Shown here: positions 1-8,166 of the stretch, in pieces
Layout of the letters: each line of letters opens with the position of its first letter
Position numbering within the stretch: position 1 is the stretch's first letter
NCBI GenBank assembly: GCA_945882615.1
Contig: CAMCWK010000028.1
Span: forward strand, 1-38,660
Length of the DNA: 38,660 nt
DNA from: Rhizobium sp. Q54
GTDB taxonomy: Bacteria > Pseudomonadota > Alphaproteobacteria > Micropepsales > Micropepsaceae
Reading direction: 5' to 3'
The notes under the pieces: generated by a model
Told to the model about the DNA's origin: nothing
Databases searched by the model: none
The model's input: only the letters and a program-made list of their open reading frames with translations
Made by a program: the position numbers and the translations under genes

Positions 1-2580
1 GCCCGTCAGTTCATAGCCGACCTCCTTGGGCAACTGCTTGAAGATGGCGTCCATCTCCTGCAGTGCCGTACCGGACGAGATGCCCGGCGCGCCCGCACCC
101 ATCAACTGGATGGAGGGAAAGCCGTTATAGCGCGTCAGCGAGGCGGGCCCCTGCGTCCAGGCCGAGCTGGCGAAAGACGAGAAGGGCGTCATGTCGCCGG
201 CATTGTTGCGCACATACCAGCGGTTCAGGTCTTCCGGCTTCATGCGATAGGGCGCATCGCCCTGCATATAGACGCGCTTGACGCGGCCCCGGTCCAGGAA
301 GTCGTTGATATAGGCGCTGCCCCAGGCGGCGCTGAGGGTGGAGTTGATGTTGGACGGCAGCACCCCCAGCGTGTTGGCCTTGGCCTGGTCGATATCGATG
401 TGAAGCTGCGGCGTGTCGTCCAGGCTGTTGGGGCGCACGCCCTGCAGCTTGGGATTCTGCGCCGCCATGCCCAGAACCTGGTTGCGATACTGCATCAGGG
501 CGGCGTGGCCGACATTGCCGCGGTCCTGCATCTGGATGTCGAAGCCGGACGACTGGCCAAGCTCCTGCACGCTGGGGGGCACCAGCGCGAAGACCTGCGC
601 GTCGGGCAGTGACATGAATTTCATGAAGGCGCGCTGGGCGACGGCCTGGGCGGTGTTCTGCTTGCCTTTGCGCTGGTCCCAGTCCCTCAACTTGGTGAAA
701 GCGAGGCCGGCATTCTGCCCGGAGCCGGAAAAACTGAATCCGGCGATGACGAAGGTGAACTCCACGTTGTCCTTCTCGTCTTCCAGATAGAATTTCGAGA
801 CTTCCTTGGCCACCGCCATGGTGCGTTCCTGCACCGCGCCGGTGGGCAGGGTGATCTGGGTGATGACAAAGCCCTGGTCCTCGTCGGGCAAAAACCCGGT
901 CGGCAGGCGCAGGAACAGAAACGTCATGATGCCAACGATCACCAGGAAGGCCGCCATGACTTTCCAGCTGTTGTGCAGGAACCAGGCCGTGCGCTTCTGG
1001 TACCACGCCCGGAAGGCTTCGAAATTGCGGTTGAACCACAGGAAGAAGCGCATCTGCGGCTTGTGCTCGGTTTCGGCCGGCTTGAGCATGGTGGCGCAAA
1101 GCGACGGCGTCAGGATCAGCGCCACCAGGATCGACAGCGTCATGGCCGAGACAATGGTGACGGAGAATTGCCGGTAGATCACACCCGTCGAGCCGCCGAA
1201 GAAGGCCATGGGCAGGAACACCGCCGTCAGCACCAGTCCGATGCCGATCAGCGCGCCGGTGATTTCCTGCATGGATTTGAGGGTGGCGTCGTAAGGACTT
1301 AAACGCTCCTCGTGAATGATGCGCTCGACATTTTCGACCACCACAATGGCGTCGTCGACCAACAGGCCGATCACCAGCACCAGCGCGAACAAGGTGAGCG
1401 TGTTGATGGTGTAGCCGAACATGGCGAGGATGCCGAAGGTGCCCAGCAGCACCACCGGCACGGCAATGGCGGGGATCAGCGTGGCGCGCCAGTTCTGCAG
1501 GAAGATGTACATCACCAGCACCACCAGGGCGATGGCTTCGATCAGCGTCACCACCACGTCGTGAATGGACAGGCGGATGAAGGTGGTGTTGTCCACCGGA
1601 TAGACCATCTTCATGCCCGGCGGCAGGGTGGCGCGCAGTTCCTCGGCACGTTCCTTGACCGCGGCCACGGTGCTCAGCGCATTGGCGCCCGGCGCCAGCA
1701 TCACCGCGACGCCGGCGGCGGGATAGCCGTTGAACAGGCTGGTGATTTCATAGGATTCCGCGCCCAGTTCGACGCGGGCAACATCGCGCAGCCGGACCAC
1801 GGCGCCGCCGGGCGAGGTCTTGAGCACGATCTCGCGGAACTGTTCGGGGGTCTGCAGACGTGACTGGGCGGTGACGGTGGCGTTCAGCTGCTGGCCGGGC
1901 ACGGCGGGTTGCTGGCCGATCTGGCCGGCGGAAACCTGCACGTTCTGGGCCTGCACCGCGGCGCTGACGTCGGACGGCATCAGGCTGAAATTCTTCAGCT
2001 TGAACGGATCCAGCCAGATGCGCATGGCATATTGCGCGCCGAACACCTGGGTGTTGCCCACGCCGGGCACGCGGCTGATCTGGTCGGCCATGCGGCTGGA
2101 GATGAAGTCCGACACGTCCACATTGTTATAGCGGCCGGTATCATCATAGACGCCGATGACGATGATGAAGCTGGGCTGGTTCTTGACCACGGTGACGCCG
2201 ATCTGCTGCACCTGGGAGGGCAGCTTGGGCACGGCGGCCTGCACCTTGTTCTGCACCTGCACCTGGGCGATGTCGGGATCGGTGCCCGGCGCGAAGGTGA
2301 CGGTGATGCCGACCGAGCCGTTGGCGTTCGACGCGGATGAGAAATAGAGCAGGTTGTCCAGGCCGGTGAGCTGCTGCTCGATCACCTGGGTGACGGAGTT
2401 CTGCACCGTCTGGGCATCGGCGCCCGGATACATGGCGTTGATCACCACCGCCGGCGGGGCGATGGTGGGATATTGCTCGATCGGCAGGCTGGTGGCGGCG
2501 ATGCCGCCCGCCAGCATGGTGACGATTGCGATGACCCAGGCGAAAACCGGGCGGTCGATGAAGAAGCGCGAGAGCGACAT
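1..2580 (-). CDS. RND efflux pump inner-membrane permease (AcrB/MexB type), C-terminus cut off
   Basis: This is the proton-driven inner-membrane pump of a tripartite multidrug efflux system. The 860 codons present begin MSLSRFFIDRPVFAWVIAI, the standard HAE1-family start with the first membrane helix, followed by a periplasmic porter domain (motifs GTDPDIAQVQVQNK and PGVGNTQVFG). The proton-relay helix reads GLLVDDAIVVVENVER, with the paired aspartates of TM4. Family members are about 1040-1050 residues, so roughly 190 C-terminal residues, including the relay lysine helix, lie outside the window. The ATG at 2580 directly abuts the stop of the adaptor gene at 2581, so the two are translated from one message. 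The substrate cannot be read from the sequence. I see no outer-membrane channel gene or dedicated regulator beside it. Confidence 0.95.
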   Translation of the reverse strand, partial: MSLSRFFIDRPVFAWVIAIVTMLAGGIAATSLPIEQYPTIAPPAVVINAMYPGADAQTVQNSVTQVIEQQLTGLDNLLYFSSASNANGSVGITVTFAPGTDPDIAQVQVQNKVQAAVPKLPSQVQQIGVTVVKNQPSFIIVIGVYDDTGRYNNVDVSDFISSRMADQISRVPGVGNTQVFGAQYAMRIWLDPFKLKNFSLMPSDVSAAVQAQNVQVSAGQIGQQPAVPGQQLNATVTAQSRLQTPEQFREIVLKTSPGGAVVRLRDVARVELGAESYEITSLFNGYPAAGVAVMLAPGANALSTVAAVKERAEELRATLPPGMKMVYPVDNTTFIRLSIHDVVVTLIEAIALVVLVMYIFLQNWRATLIPAIAVPVVLLGTFGILAMFGYTINTLTLFALVLVIGLLVDDAIVVVENVERIIHEERLSPYDATLKSMQEITGALIGIGLVLTAVFLPMAFFGGSTGVIYRQFSVTIVSAMTLSILVALILTPSLCATMLKPAETEHKPQMRFFLWFNRNFEAFRAWYQKRTAWFLHNSWKVMAAFLVIVGIMTFLFLRLPTGFLPDEDQGFVITQITLPTGAVQERTMAVAKEVSKFYLEDEKDNVEFTFVIAGFSFSGSGQNAGLAFTKLRDWDQRKGKQNTAQAVAQRAFMKFMSLPDAQVFALVPPSVQELGQSSGFDIQMQDRGNVGHAALMQYRNQVLGMAAQNPKLQGVRPNSLDDTPQLHIDIDQAKANTLGVLPSNINSTLSAAWGSAYINDFLDRGRVKRVYMQGDAPYRMKPEDLNRWYVRNNAGDMTPFSSFASSAWTQGPASLTRYNGFPSIQLMGAGAPGISSGTALQEMDAIFKQLPKEVGYELTG

Positions 2581-3705
2581 TTAGTGGGCCGTCGGATTGG
2601 CAGGCGCGGCCGGTGCGCCGGCAGGGGCTGCGGGTTTGGAGCCTGCGGGGCGCGGCGCCACCGGCATGTCGGGCTGCACGCGCTGCAAGCCTTCGACGAT
2701 GATGCGCTCGCCGGGCTTGAGGCCGTCCAGCACCTGCCAGTCGCCGCCGATCGAGCGGCCGGTCTTCAGGACGCGCAGGCGGGCGAAATTCTTTTCGTCC
2801 ACCACCAGCACGGTGGGCTCGCCCTTGGCGTTGCGGCTGACGCCCTGTTGCGGCGCCAGGATGCCGTGGGGATCGGTGCCCTGGGTGACGGTGGCGCGAA
2901 CATAGAGTCCGGGCAGCAGCAACCCTTCGGGATTGGGGAAGATGGCGCGCAGCCGCACCGCGCCGGTGGAAGGGTCCACCGTCACATCGGTGAACTGCAA
3001 CTTGCCTTCATGGGCATAGTCGCTGCCGTCTTCCAGCTTCAGCTTCACGACTGCCGTGCCGTCTGCGCTGACATTGCCGGCCTGCGCGGCGCGCCTGAGC
3101 GCCACCAGTTCCGAGCTGGACTGATCGACATCGACATAGATGGGATCGAGCGTGGAGACCGTGGTGAGCGCAGTGGGCTGCTGCGCCGTCACCAGCGCGC
3201 CGACCGTCACGCTGGAAGCACCGATACGCCCCGAGATCGGCGAGGTGATGCGGGTATAGTTGAGGTTGATGCGCGCGGCGTCGGCCTGCGCCTTGGCCTG
3301 CAGATAGGTGGCGCGGGCATCGTCATTGGTCTGGGGCGCGATGGCGTTTTCCTTGAGCAGGATTGCGTACCGGTCGGCGCGGGTCTTGGCGCTGGCCAGC
3401 GTCGCGGCGGCGGCGGCATAGGCGGCCTCATACGGCGCCGGATCGATCTGATAAAGCGCCTGACCCGCCTTGACGGAGGAGCCTTCCACGAACAGCCGCG
3501 CCTTGACGATGCCGGTGATCTGGGGGCGGATTTCCGACACCGCAAAGGGGCTGGTGCGGCCCGGCAATTCGGTGGTCAACGCCACCGGCGTTTGCTTGAT
3601 GGTGACCACGCCAACCGAAGGCGGCGGCATCTGCTGCTGCGGAGCTTCGCCGCAACCGGCCAGGACAAGAGAGGAGGCCAGGGCGAAAAGGAAAAGGCGC
3701 GACAT
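2581..3705 (-). CDS. RND efflux periplasmic adaptor lipoprotein (AcrA/MexA type membrane-fusion protein)
   Basis: This adaptor bridges the inner-membrane pump and an outer-membrane channel. It has 374 residues. A lipoprotein signal peptide ends in a lipobox with LAG before Cys18, followed by GEAPQQQ, so the mature protein should be lipid-anchored in the periplasm. The lipoyl/barrel-sandwich halves flank an alpha-hairpin, with typical motifs VKAGQALYQIDPAPYEA and YTRITSPISGRIG, then beta-barrel motifs (PNPEGLLLPGLYVRA, LKPGERIIVEGLQRV). The tail is rich in Ala and Pro. An in-frame ATG four codons upstream (3717) is possible, but the GGGGA Shine-Dalgarno sits between the two and fits the start at 3705. 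The gene lies 99 bases after the dus stop on the same strand, and its own promoter is probably in that gap. Confidence 0.94.
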   Translation of the reverse strand: MSRLFLFALASSLVLAGCGEAPQQQMPPPSVGVVTIKQTPVALTTELPGRTSPFAVSEIRPQITGIVKARLFVEGSSVKAGQALYQIDPAPYEAAYAAAAATLASAKTRADRYAILLKENAIAPQTNDDARATYLQAKAQADAARINLNYTRITSPISGRIGASSVTVGALVTAQQPTALTTVSTLDPIYVDVDQSSSELVALRRAAQAGNVSADGTAVVKLKLEDGSDYAHEGKLQFTDVTVDPSTGAVRLRAIFPNPEGLLLPGLYVRATVTQGTDPHGILAPQQGVSRNAKGEPTVLVVDEKNFARLRVLKTGRSIGGDWQVLDGLKPGERIIVEGLQRVQPDMPVAPRPAGSKPAAPAGAPAAPANPTAH

Positions 3706-3804
3706 GCAAGTCCCCAATAGCTGCTTGAGAATGACGAACGGGCAAGGCCGTAACAGACATCCGTCAATAAATAACGATCCCCCAGCGTATGCTGCCGGCG
3801 CCCC

Positions 3805-4866
3805 TTACATATGTGCAACTGCGAAAATTGGAAGGCCCGAATGGGACGAAAGTGGGGCCCATAATGCGGTTAAGGCGGATTCTACGCTGCGCGGGTTGTC
3901 AATTTGACACAAACGAGCCTTGTGCATGCGCCGCGCGCAAGTATCGAACGGCATCGATGCCTGTTCGACATACCAGCCCAGATGCTTTCGGAATACTTTT
4001 AGGCCCAGCGTATCGCCGTAAAAACGCAGAGTGTCCCTAAAATGATCAAGGGCAATGTCCAAACGAGAGGCAGTATCCGGCTCTGACATTTCAGCGCCAC
4101 TGTCCAAGACGCGGTCCAGCGCCGATGCAATCCAGGGCCGGCCATAGGCCCCGCGCCCGATCATGATCGCATCCGCGCCCGACTGCGCCAGCGCATCGCG
4201 GGCGGACACCGCGTCAATGATGTCGCCGTTCACGATCACCGGCAGGCGTGTGGCTTTCTTCACCTCGGCCACCGCGCGCCAGTCAGCCTGGCCACGATAG
4301 AATTGCTGGCGGGTGCGGCCATGCACGGTGATGGCTTTGACGCCCAGGCTTTCCGCCAGCGCGGCGATCTCAGGCGCATTGCGGTTGTTGTCATCCCAGC
4401 CCAGCCGCATCTTGAGCGTAACCGGACGCGAGGTGCCATTCACGGCGGCCTCGATCAATCGCGCCGCCAGTTCGGGTTCGCGCATCAGCGCCGATCCCGA
4501 CAAGGCGCCGGTCACTTCCTTGGCCGGGCAACCCATGTTGAAATCGATGATGTCGGCGCCGGCTTCTTCCGCCAGCCTGGCGCCTTTGGAAATCCATTCG
4601 GGCGTGCGTCCGACCAGCTGGATCACCATCAGGGGCAGTGCGTGTTCATCTTCCCTGGCGCCAATGGCGGCGCGGCGCACCACATCGGGGCGTCCGCGCG
4701 CGAAGCTGTCGCAGGCCACCATCTCGGTCGCCACATAGGGCGCGCCGCAGCGGCTGGCGATGCGCCGAAAAGGCAGGTCCGACACTCCCGTCATCGGCGC
4801 AGTCAGGACCCGGCCGGGAATGGTGACGTCGCCTATTTTCAAGCTGGTCTTGAGGCTGGCGGACAT
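3805..4866 (-). CDS. dusB: tRNA-dihydrouridine synthase, DusB/NifR3 family
   Basis: This FMN enzyme reduces specific uridines of tRNA to dihydrouridine with NADPH. The 353-residue protein has the full set of Dus motifs: LTAPMTGVSDLPFR at the N-terminus, DFNMGCPAKEV with catalytic Cys113, KMRLGWD, the histidine segment VHGRTRQQFYRGQADW, VNGDI, and the phosphate-binding IGRGAYGRPWI. The DusB/NifR3 subtype is inferred from these motifs and from the usual alphaproteobacterial complement. In many relatives nifR3 lies next to ntrB; here it lies between an envelope operon and an efflux operon. The start codon is preceded by a strong hairpin (4870-4888) and has no obvious Shine-Dalgarno sequence. It may be cotranscribed with the DUF2807 gene that ends 45 bases upstream. 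Confidence 0.93.
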   Translation of the reverse strand: MSASLKTSLKIGDVTIPGRVLTAPMTGVSDLPFRRIASRCGAPYVATEMVACDSFARGRPDVVRRAAIGAREDEHALPLMVIQLVGRTPEWISKGARLAEEAGADIIDFNMGCPAKEVTGALSGSALMREPELAARLIEAAVNGTSRPVTLKMRLGWDDNNRNAPEIAALAESLGVKAITVHGRTRQQFYRGQADWRAVAEVKKATRLPVIVNGDIIDAVSARDALAQSGADAIMIGRGAYGRPWIASALDRVLDSGAEMSEPDTASRLDIALDHFRDTLRFYGDTLGLKVFRKHLGWYVEQASMPFDTCARRMHKARLCQIDNPRSVESALTALWAPLSSHSGLPIFAVAHM

Positions 4867-4869
4867 GGG

Positions 4870-4888
4870 GGCGGGACATAGTCCCGCC
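4870..4888 (-). promoter_or_regulatory. Perfect 8-bp hairpin directly before the dus start codon
   Basis: The plus strand reads GGCGGGAC, ATA, GTCCCGCC, a perfect 8-bp stem with a 3-base loop. It lies 3 bases upstream of the dus ATG and 23 bases after the stop of the upstream DUF2807 gene. There is no U-run, so it is not a classical terminator. It could limit read-through or fold over the dus ribosome-binding region. The palindrome is seen directly; the role is inference. Confidence 0.45.
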
Positions 4889-4911
4889 GGCCCGGTTTGT
4901 CGAGTTAAAGC

Positions 4912-5628
4912 CTAGTTGCCGACATTGCGGACGCGGCCCGGCCCGGCGATGTCGGTGTCCACTTTTTTGGGGTTGCTGTGCAGCCGGACTTCACCGGGGC
5001 CTGCGATCTCGATCCTGGCTTCTTCGCTGGGCGCGATGTCGGCCTTGCCGATGCCCGCAATCTCCACCCGCGTCTCACGGGATGTCACCTGGCCGAAATC
5101 GGCATGGCCGATGCCCGCCATCTCGATTTCCACCCGATCAACCTTGCCATTGGCTTCGACCTTGGCGACGCCGGCCATCTCGATCTTCAGGTTCTCCTGG
5201 TCCAGCGCATCCAGGGTCAGCTTGCCGGTGCCGGCGATTTCAAAGCGCTTGAAGACGCGACCCGGCAAGGTGATCTCCAGGTCCTTGGTGCGGCTGCCCC
5301 AGCCGCGGCAGTCCAGCTGGATATCGCCCTGATCGACTTCGAGATGTGCCAGCACCTGGGGATCGCCGGTGACATGCACCCGGTCGTCGGTGCCGGGACG
5401 ATAACGGGCATGGCCGCGCAGCGACAGGCCGACATGATCGCTGCCGTCCCAGTTCAGGATACGGCTGGTGGCCGTCGCGCCGGGAACGACCTTGCAGCGG
5501 TCCTTGTCGCCGAAGGCAATCATATCCAGGCCGGACAGCGCACCGCCGCCGATGGTGGCGGCCGCGCCCATGCAGACCACCGATGCGGTCAGGCCGACAA
5601 TGGCGATCACGGCTAGCTTGCGGCCCAT
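4912..5628 (-). CDS. Secreted GIN-domain (DUF2807) beta-helix protein, paralogue B
   Basis: The function is unknown. The family is the DUF2807 'putative auto-transporter adhesin head GIN domain'. The 238-residue protein has an N-terminal signal/anchor segment (about residues 4-27). It then has six repeats centred on IAGxG or MAGxx at about residues 131, 151, 170, 190, 208 and 227, spaced 18-20 residues apart, as expected for rungs of a small beta-helix. Cys45 and Cys107 are conserved in the neighbouring paralogue at the same 62-residue spacing and could form a disulfide. The ATG at 5628 is preferred over a GTG one codon earlier because GGAGA lies 7 bases before the ATG. It is the last gene of the padR operon, 18 bases after its paralogue. 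Confidence 0.82.
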   Translation of the reverse strand: MGRKLAVIAIVGLTASVVCMGAAATIGGGALSGLDMIAFGDKDRCKVVPGATATSRILNWDGSDHVGLSLRGHARYRPGTDDRVHVTGDPQVLAHLEVDQGDIQLDCRGWGSRTKDLEITLPGRVFKRFEIAGTGKLTLDALDQENLKIEMAGVAKVEANGKVDRVEIEMAGIGHADFGQVTSRETRVEIAGIGKADIAPSEEARIEIAGPGEVRLHSNPKKVDTDIAGPGRVRNVGN

Positions 5629-5646
5629 CACATATTCTCCGATGCG

Positions 5647-6390
5647 TCAGATATTGTTGCCGCTGCCCGCGACATTGTGGATGCGACCCGAACCGGCGAT
5701 GTGGGTTTCGACCTTGCGCGGATTGGTGTGCAGATTGACGTCGCCCGATCCGGCGATGTGAATCTGCGCCTCGCCGCGTGGCGCGATATCGGCATTGCCG
5801 CTGCCGGCGATCCGGACCGTCACATCATTGGCCGCCACGCGGCCCAGATCGGCATCGCCCGATCCGGCGATGGAAATGCGCAGCTCTTCCACCTTGCCGC
5901 TGGCCTTGATGCTGCCCGAACCGGCGATGGAGACGCGCAGGTCGCCCTGGTCGAGGTTTTCCAGTTCGAGCTTGCCGCTGCCGGCGATGCGGAACTTCTC
6001 CATTGGCGTGCCGGGCAGGGTGATCTGCAACCTGTCGTCGTTCCTGCCCCGGCCGCGGCAGTCCAGCTCGATACGGCCATCCCGCACGCGCACATGCGCC
6101 ACCACGTCCGGATCGCCGCTGACATGCAATTGTTTGCTGCCATTGGGTGTGTAACGCGCCGTCGCCGGCACGTTGAGGGAAACCTCGTGGCTGCCGTCCC
6201 ATTCCAGGGTGCGGCTGCCGGGAGCGTCGGCGGCGACCTTTTCGCAGCGCGGTCGGTCGCTGAACATGGAGAAATCCATGTCTTCGAAGCCGGCGCCGAA
6301 TTCCTTGGCACCTATCGCCACGGCCGCGCCCATGGCGACCGCGGAAACCACCAGGCCCGTGAAAGCGACGATAGCGAGTTTGTGAACCAT
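5647..6390 (-). CDS. Secreted GIN-domain (DUF2807) beta-helix protein, paralogue A
   Basis: This 247-residue DUF2807 protein is predicted to be exported or inner-membrane anchored through residues 4-27. Its repeats are very regular: IAGSG occurs at residues 135, 155, 174, 194, 212 and 231, with alternating hydrophobic and charged residues between, giving six predicted beta-helix rungs. Cys49 and Cys111 match the cysteine pair of the next gene. A good Shine-Dalgarno (GGAAG) precedes the ATG. It lies 11 bases after the DUF1700 gene and 18 before its paralogue, so the pair looks like a tandem duplication that has since diverged. The biochemical role is not known. The context suggests an envelope protein controlled by a PadR repressor. 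Confidence 0.83.
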   Translation of the reverse strand: MVHKLAIVAFTGLVVSAVAMGAAVAIGAKEFGAGFEDMDFSMFSDRPRCEKVAADAPGSRTLEWDGSHEVSLNVPATARYTPNGSKQLHVSGDPDVVAHVRVRDGRIELDCRGRGRNDDRLQITLPGTPMEKFRIAGSGKLELENLDQGDLRVSIAGSGSIKASGKVEELRISIAGSGDADLGRVAANDVTVRIAGSGNADIAPRGEAQIHIAGSGDVNLHTNPRKVETHIAGSGRIHNVAGSGNNI

Positions 6391-6401
6391 GAGCGTCTTC
6401 C

Positions 6402-6974
6402 TCAGATGGAATCGTTGGCGGATTTGAAAAGGCGGAAGTGCAGCCGGGCATACTGGATCAGCGCCCGCGCCACCCAGTCCAGGATCATCAGCAGCAGAGC
6501 GCCGCCGCCAATGCCGCCGCTGAGCAGGCCGACGCCGGTCAGCGTTTGCAGCGCGGTGTTGCCCATCATCAGTTCCCAGCCGCCGGGGATCAGGTTCCCC
6601 AAAAGGATGGCGCCGCCGATCAGGCAGCCGACACAGGCCAGGGCGATGACAAAGAACACCGCCAGCATCACGCCCAGGATGGGCAGCAGGAACATGATGT
6701 CGATGGTGGCCAGGCCGACCAGCGCCAGCACCACGCCGACGAAGTTGCCGGCGCTGCGTTGCTGTTCCCAGCGCTTGAAACCGACTTCGGCGCGCAGCTC
6801 GCGCGCCAGCCGCGCGGGATCGCCCAGCGCTTCGGCGACTTCATCCTCGCTGCGTCCGGCGGCCATGCCGTCGGCGAAATGGGATTCATAGTCGGCGATG
6901 ATGTCGTTGATGTCGCTTTGATGCAGGCCCGACAGGCCGGCGCGAAGTTGCGCAATGAAGTTCGCGCGGTTCAT
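6402..6974 (-). CDS. DUF1700 family membrane protein (HAAS-like N-terminal domain)
   Basis: This is a 190-residue membrane protein. Residues 1-65 form a soluble helical region (FIAQLRAGLSGLHQSDINDI, then YESHFADGMAAGRSEDEVAEALGDP) typical of DUF1700/HAAS proteins. Several hydrophobic segments follow, at about residues 76-100, 100-125 and 135-170. Such proteins are encoded beside PadR regulators in many bacteria and may act as anti-regulator or envelope-stress partners, but no reaction is known. The start overlaps the stop of padR by 4 bases (ATGA), which indicates translational coupling. Confidence 0.82.
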   Translation of the reverse strand: MNRANFIAQLRAGLSGLHQSDINDIIADYESHFADGMAAGRSEDEVAEALGDPARLARELRAEVGFKRWEQQRSAGNFVGVVLALVGLATIDIMFLLPILGVMLAVFFVIALACVGCLIGGAILLGNLIPGGWELMMGNTALQTLTGVGLLSGGIGGGALLLMILDWVARALIQYARLHFRLFKSANDSI

Positions 6975-7297
6975 GTGACTTCCCCCAGGATTTTTCGCAC
7001 GGCAATTTCGAAGGCGAGCCAGTCCGAGATCTGCGCCTTCAGGGCATTGGCCCCGGCCTTGGTGAGCTTGTAATATTTGCGCGGCGGGCCGCTGCCGGAT
7101 TCCTGCAGGTAGGTCGTGACCAGCCCGTCATTCTGCATCCGGCGCATCAGGGGATAGATGGTGCCTTCGCCCATGCCCACCGCCTCAGCCATGCGGCTGG
7201 CGATGTCATAGGCGTAATTGTCGCCCTTGGAGAGCAGCGCCAGGACACACATTTCCAGGACGCCTTTCTTGAGCTGGATTTGCAGCGATTCTGTCAT
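6971..7297 (-). CDS. PadR family transcriptional regulator
   Basis: This is a 108-residue winged-helix repressor of the short PadR type. The N-terminus (QLKKGVLEMCVLALLSKGDN) and the segment YDIASRMAEAVGMGEGTIYP, followed by LMRRMQNDGLV and PPRKYYKLTKAG, are the classical PadR helix-turn-helix and wing. It is the first gene of a four-gene operon with DUF1700 and two DUF2807 genes, and probably represses its own operon. An inverted repeat lies 13 bases upstream of its start. The effector is unknown. Its upstream region is also the leader of the divergent deacetylase gene. Confidence 0.92.
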   Translation of the reverse strand: MTESLQIQLKKGVLEMCVLALLSKGDNYAYDIASRMAEAVGMGEGTIYPLMRRMQNDGLVTTYLQESGSGPPRKYYKLTKAGANALKAQISDWLAFEIAVRKILGEVT

Positions 7298-7309
7298 GAC
7301 CTATTACCT

Positions 7310-7329
7310 ATCACACGATACCTTGTGAT
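7310..7329. promoter_or_regulatory. Candidate PadR operator: inverted repeat ATCACA-N8-TGTGAT
   Basis: ATCACA at 7310-7315 and TGTGAT at 7324-7329 form a perfect 6-bp dyad with an 8-base centre. A smaller TATC-N4-GATA dyad (7309-7320) overlaps it. The site lies between padR and the divergent deacetylase gene. PadR family operators are typically short dyads with centres of 8-10 bases near their own promoter, so autoregulation is plausible. The assignment is inferred from position and symmetry. Confidence 0.4.
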
Positions 7330-7399
7330 GCAAGATACCAATTCCCTTTTCTTTGGCCATTACCCGGCCCTTAAGGCTTTTGGCGGTAAAAATCCCGCC

Positions 7400-8140
7400 A
7401 TGCGCCTGAAAACCCAGCTCGCCAGCCTGATCGGCCGCCATATCCGGGTGCGCCCCGCCCGCCTGGCGGGACACCGGCCGGTGGCCAGCATCAGTTTCGA
7501 CGATTTCCCCAAATCGGCCTGGAGTCTGGGCGGGCAGGTGCTCGCCCGGCATGGGGTGCGCGGTACTTATTATACGGGTGGCAGCTTTTGCGGCCAGACC
7601 GTGGAGGGCACGCCCTTCTATGATGCACAGGATCTGACGGAGCTGGCGGCGGCGGGGCACGAGATCGGCTGCCATGGTTTTGGCCACCGCCCGGTTTCGG
7701 AACTGTCGTCTGACGAGCTCGCGCAGGATGCGCGGCGCAACCAGGATTTCCTCAAGCCGTTCCTGAACGGCGCGGCGCCGGTCAGCTATGCCTATCCCTT
7801 TGGCCGCGTCAGTCCGCGCAGCAAGCATTTTCACGCACCGCATTTTTCGTCGCTGCGCGGCACCCATGAAGGGGTCAATGTGGGTCGGGTGGATCTGGCG
7901 CAGCTGGACGTGATTTCCCTGGAAACCCGGCTGTGGGACGAGGGCCGCATCCAGGACGCGATCCAGCGCGCGCTGCACGATCATGGCTGGCTGATCCTGT
8001 ACACCCATGGCGTGTCGGACAATCCGGGCCTGTATGGCTCGACCCCGCAGATGCTGGACTGGACGCTGTCGCGCCTGAAAGCCGCGCGCATCGAAACCCT
8101 GCCGGTGCGCGACGCGTTGCCGGTGGCGTTGGGCCACTAG
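7400..8140 (+). CDS. Polysaccharide deacetylase (NodB homology) family protein
   Basis: This is a predicted metal-dependent sugar deacetylase of carbohydrate esterase family 4. From the ATG at 7400 it has 246 residues. The NodB fold is visible as ASISFDDFP (the Asp pair), EIGCHGFGHRPVSEL (the HxxxxH metal ligands), SYAYPFG, and a late ILYTHGVSD histidine. No clear signal peptide is seen, which is unusual for cell-wall-acting members, so an intracellular nucleotide-sugar or lipid-linked substrate is possible. An in-frame ATG at 7328 lies inside the putative PadR operator and has no Shine-Dalgarno; I prefer 7400, although its GGCGG is a weak site too. The gene converges on the ThDP enzyme gene. 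Confidence 0.8.
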   Translation: MRLKTQLASLIGRHIRVRPARLAGHRPVASISFDDFPKSAWSLGGQVLARHGVRGTYYTGGSFCGQTVEGTPFYDAQDLTELAAAGHEIGCHGFGHRPVSELSSDELAQDARRNQDFLKPFLNGAAPVSYAYPFGRVSPRSKHFHAPHFSSLRGTHEGVNVGRVDLAQLDVISLETRLWDEGRIQDAIQRALHDHGWLILYTHGVSDNPGLYGSTPQMLDWTLSRLKAARIETLPVRDALPVALGH

Positions 8141-8166
8141 GCTTCGAAGTGGCGCTGGGCCACTAG
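8123..8166. repeat. Tandem copy of an 18-base palindromic unit at convergent gene ends
   Basis: GTGGCGTTGGGCCACTAG (8123-8140) recurs as GTGGCGCTGGGCCACTAG (8149-8166), with one mismatch and a 26-base period. Each copy is a hairpin (GTGGC, 5-base loop, GCCAC). The first copy encodes the last codons and stop of the deacetylase. The second holds the stop of the opposing ThDP enzyme gene. A bidirectional terminator role is possible, though there is no T-run. Confidence 0.6.

Noticed and set aside
2473-3720. A 415-codon open frame on the plus strand opposite the efflux adaptor gene
   Set aside because: It is the complement of a clear membrane-fusion protein gene, rich in Arg, Gly and Asp with no family motif. 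High GC makes such shadows common here; similar ones lie opposite serA (34263-36707), serC, hpnN, hpnJ and ispH.
3706-3804. TTGACG as a -35 box for the efflux operon
   Set aside because: It is visible on the minus strand, but no acceptable -10 hexamer follows at 16-18 bases.
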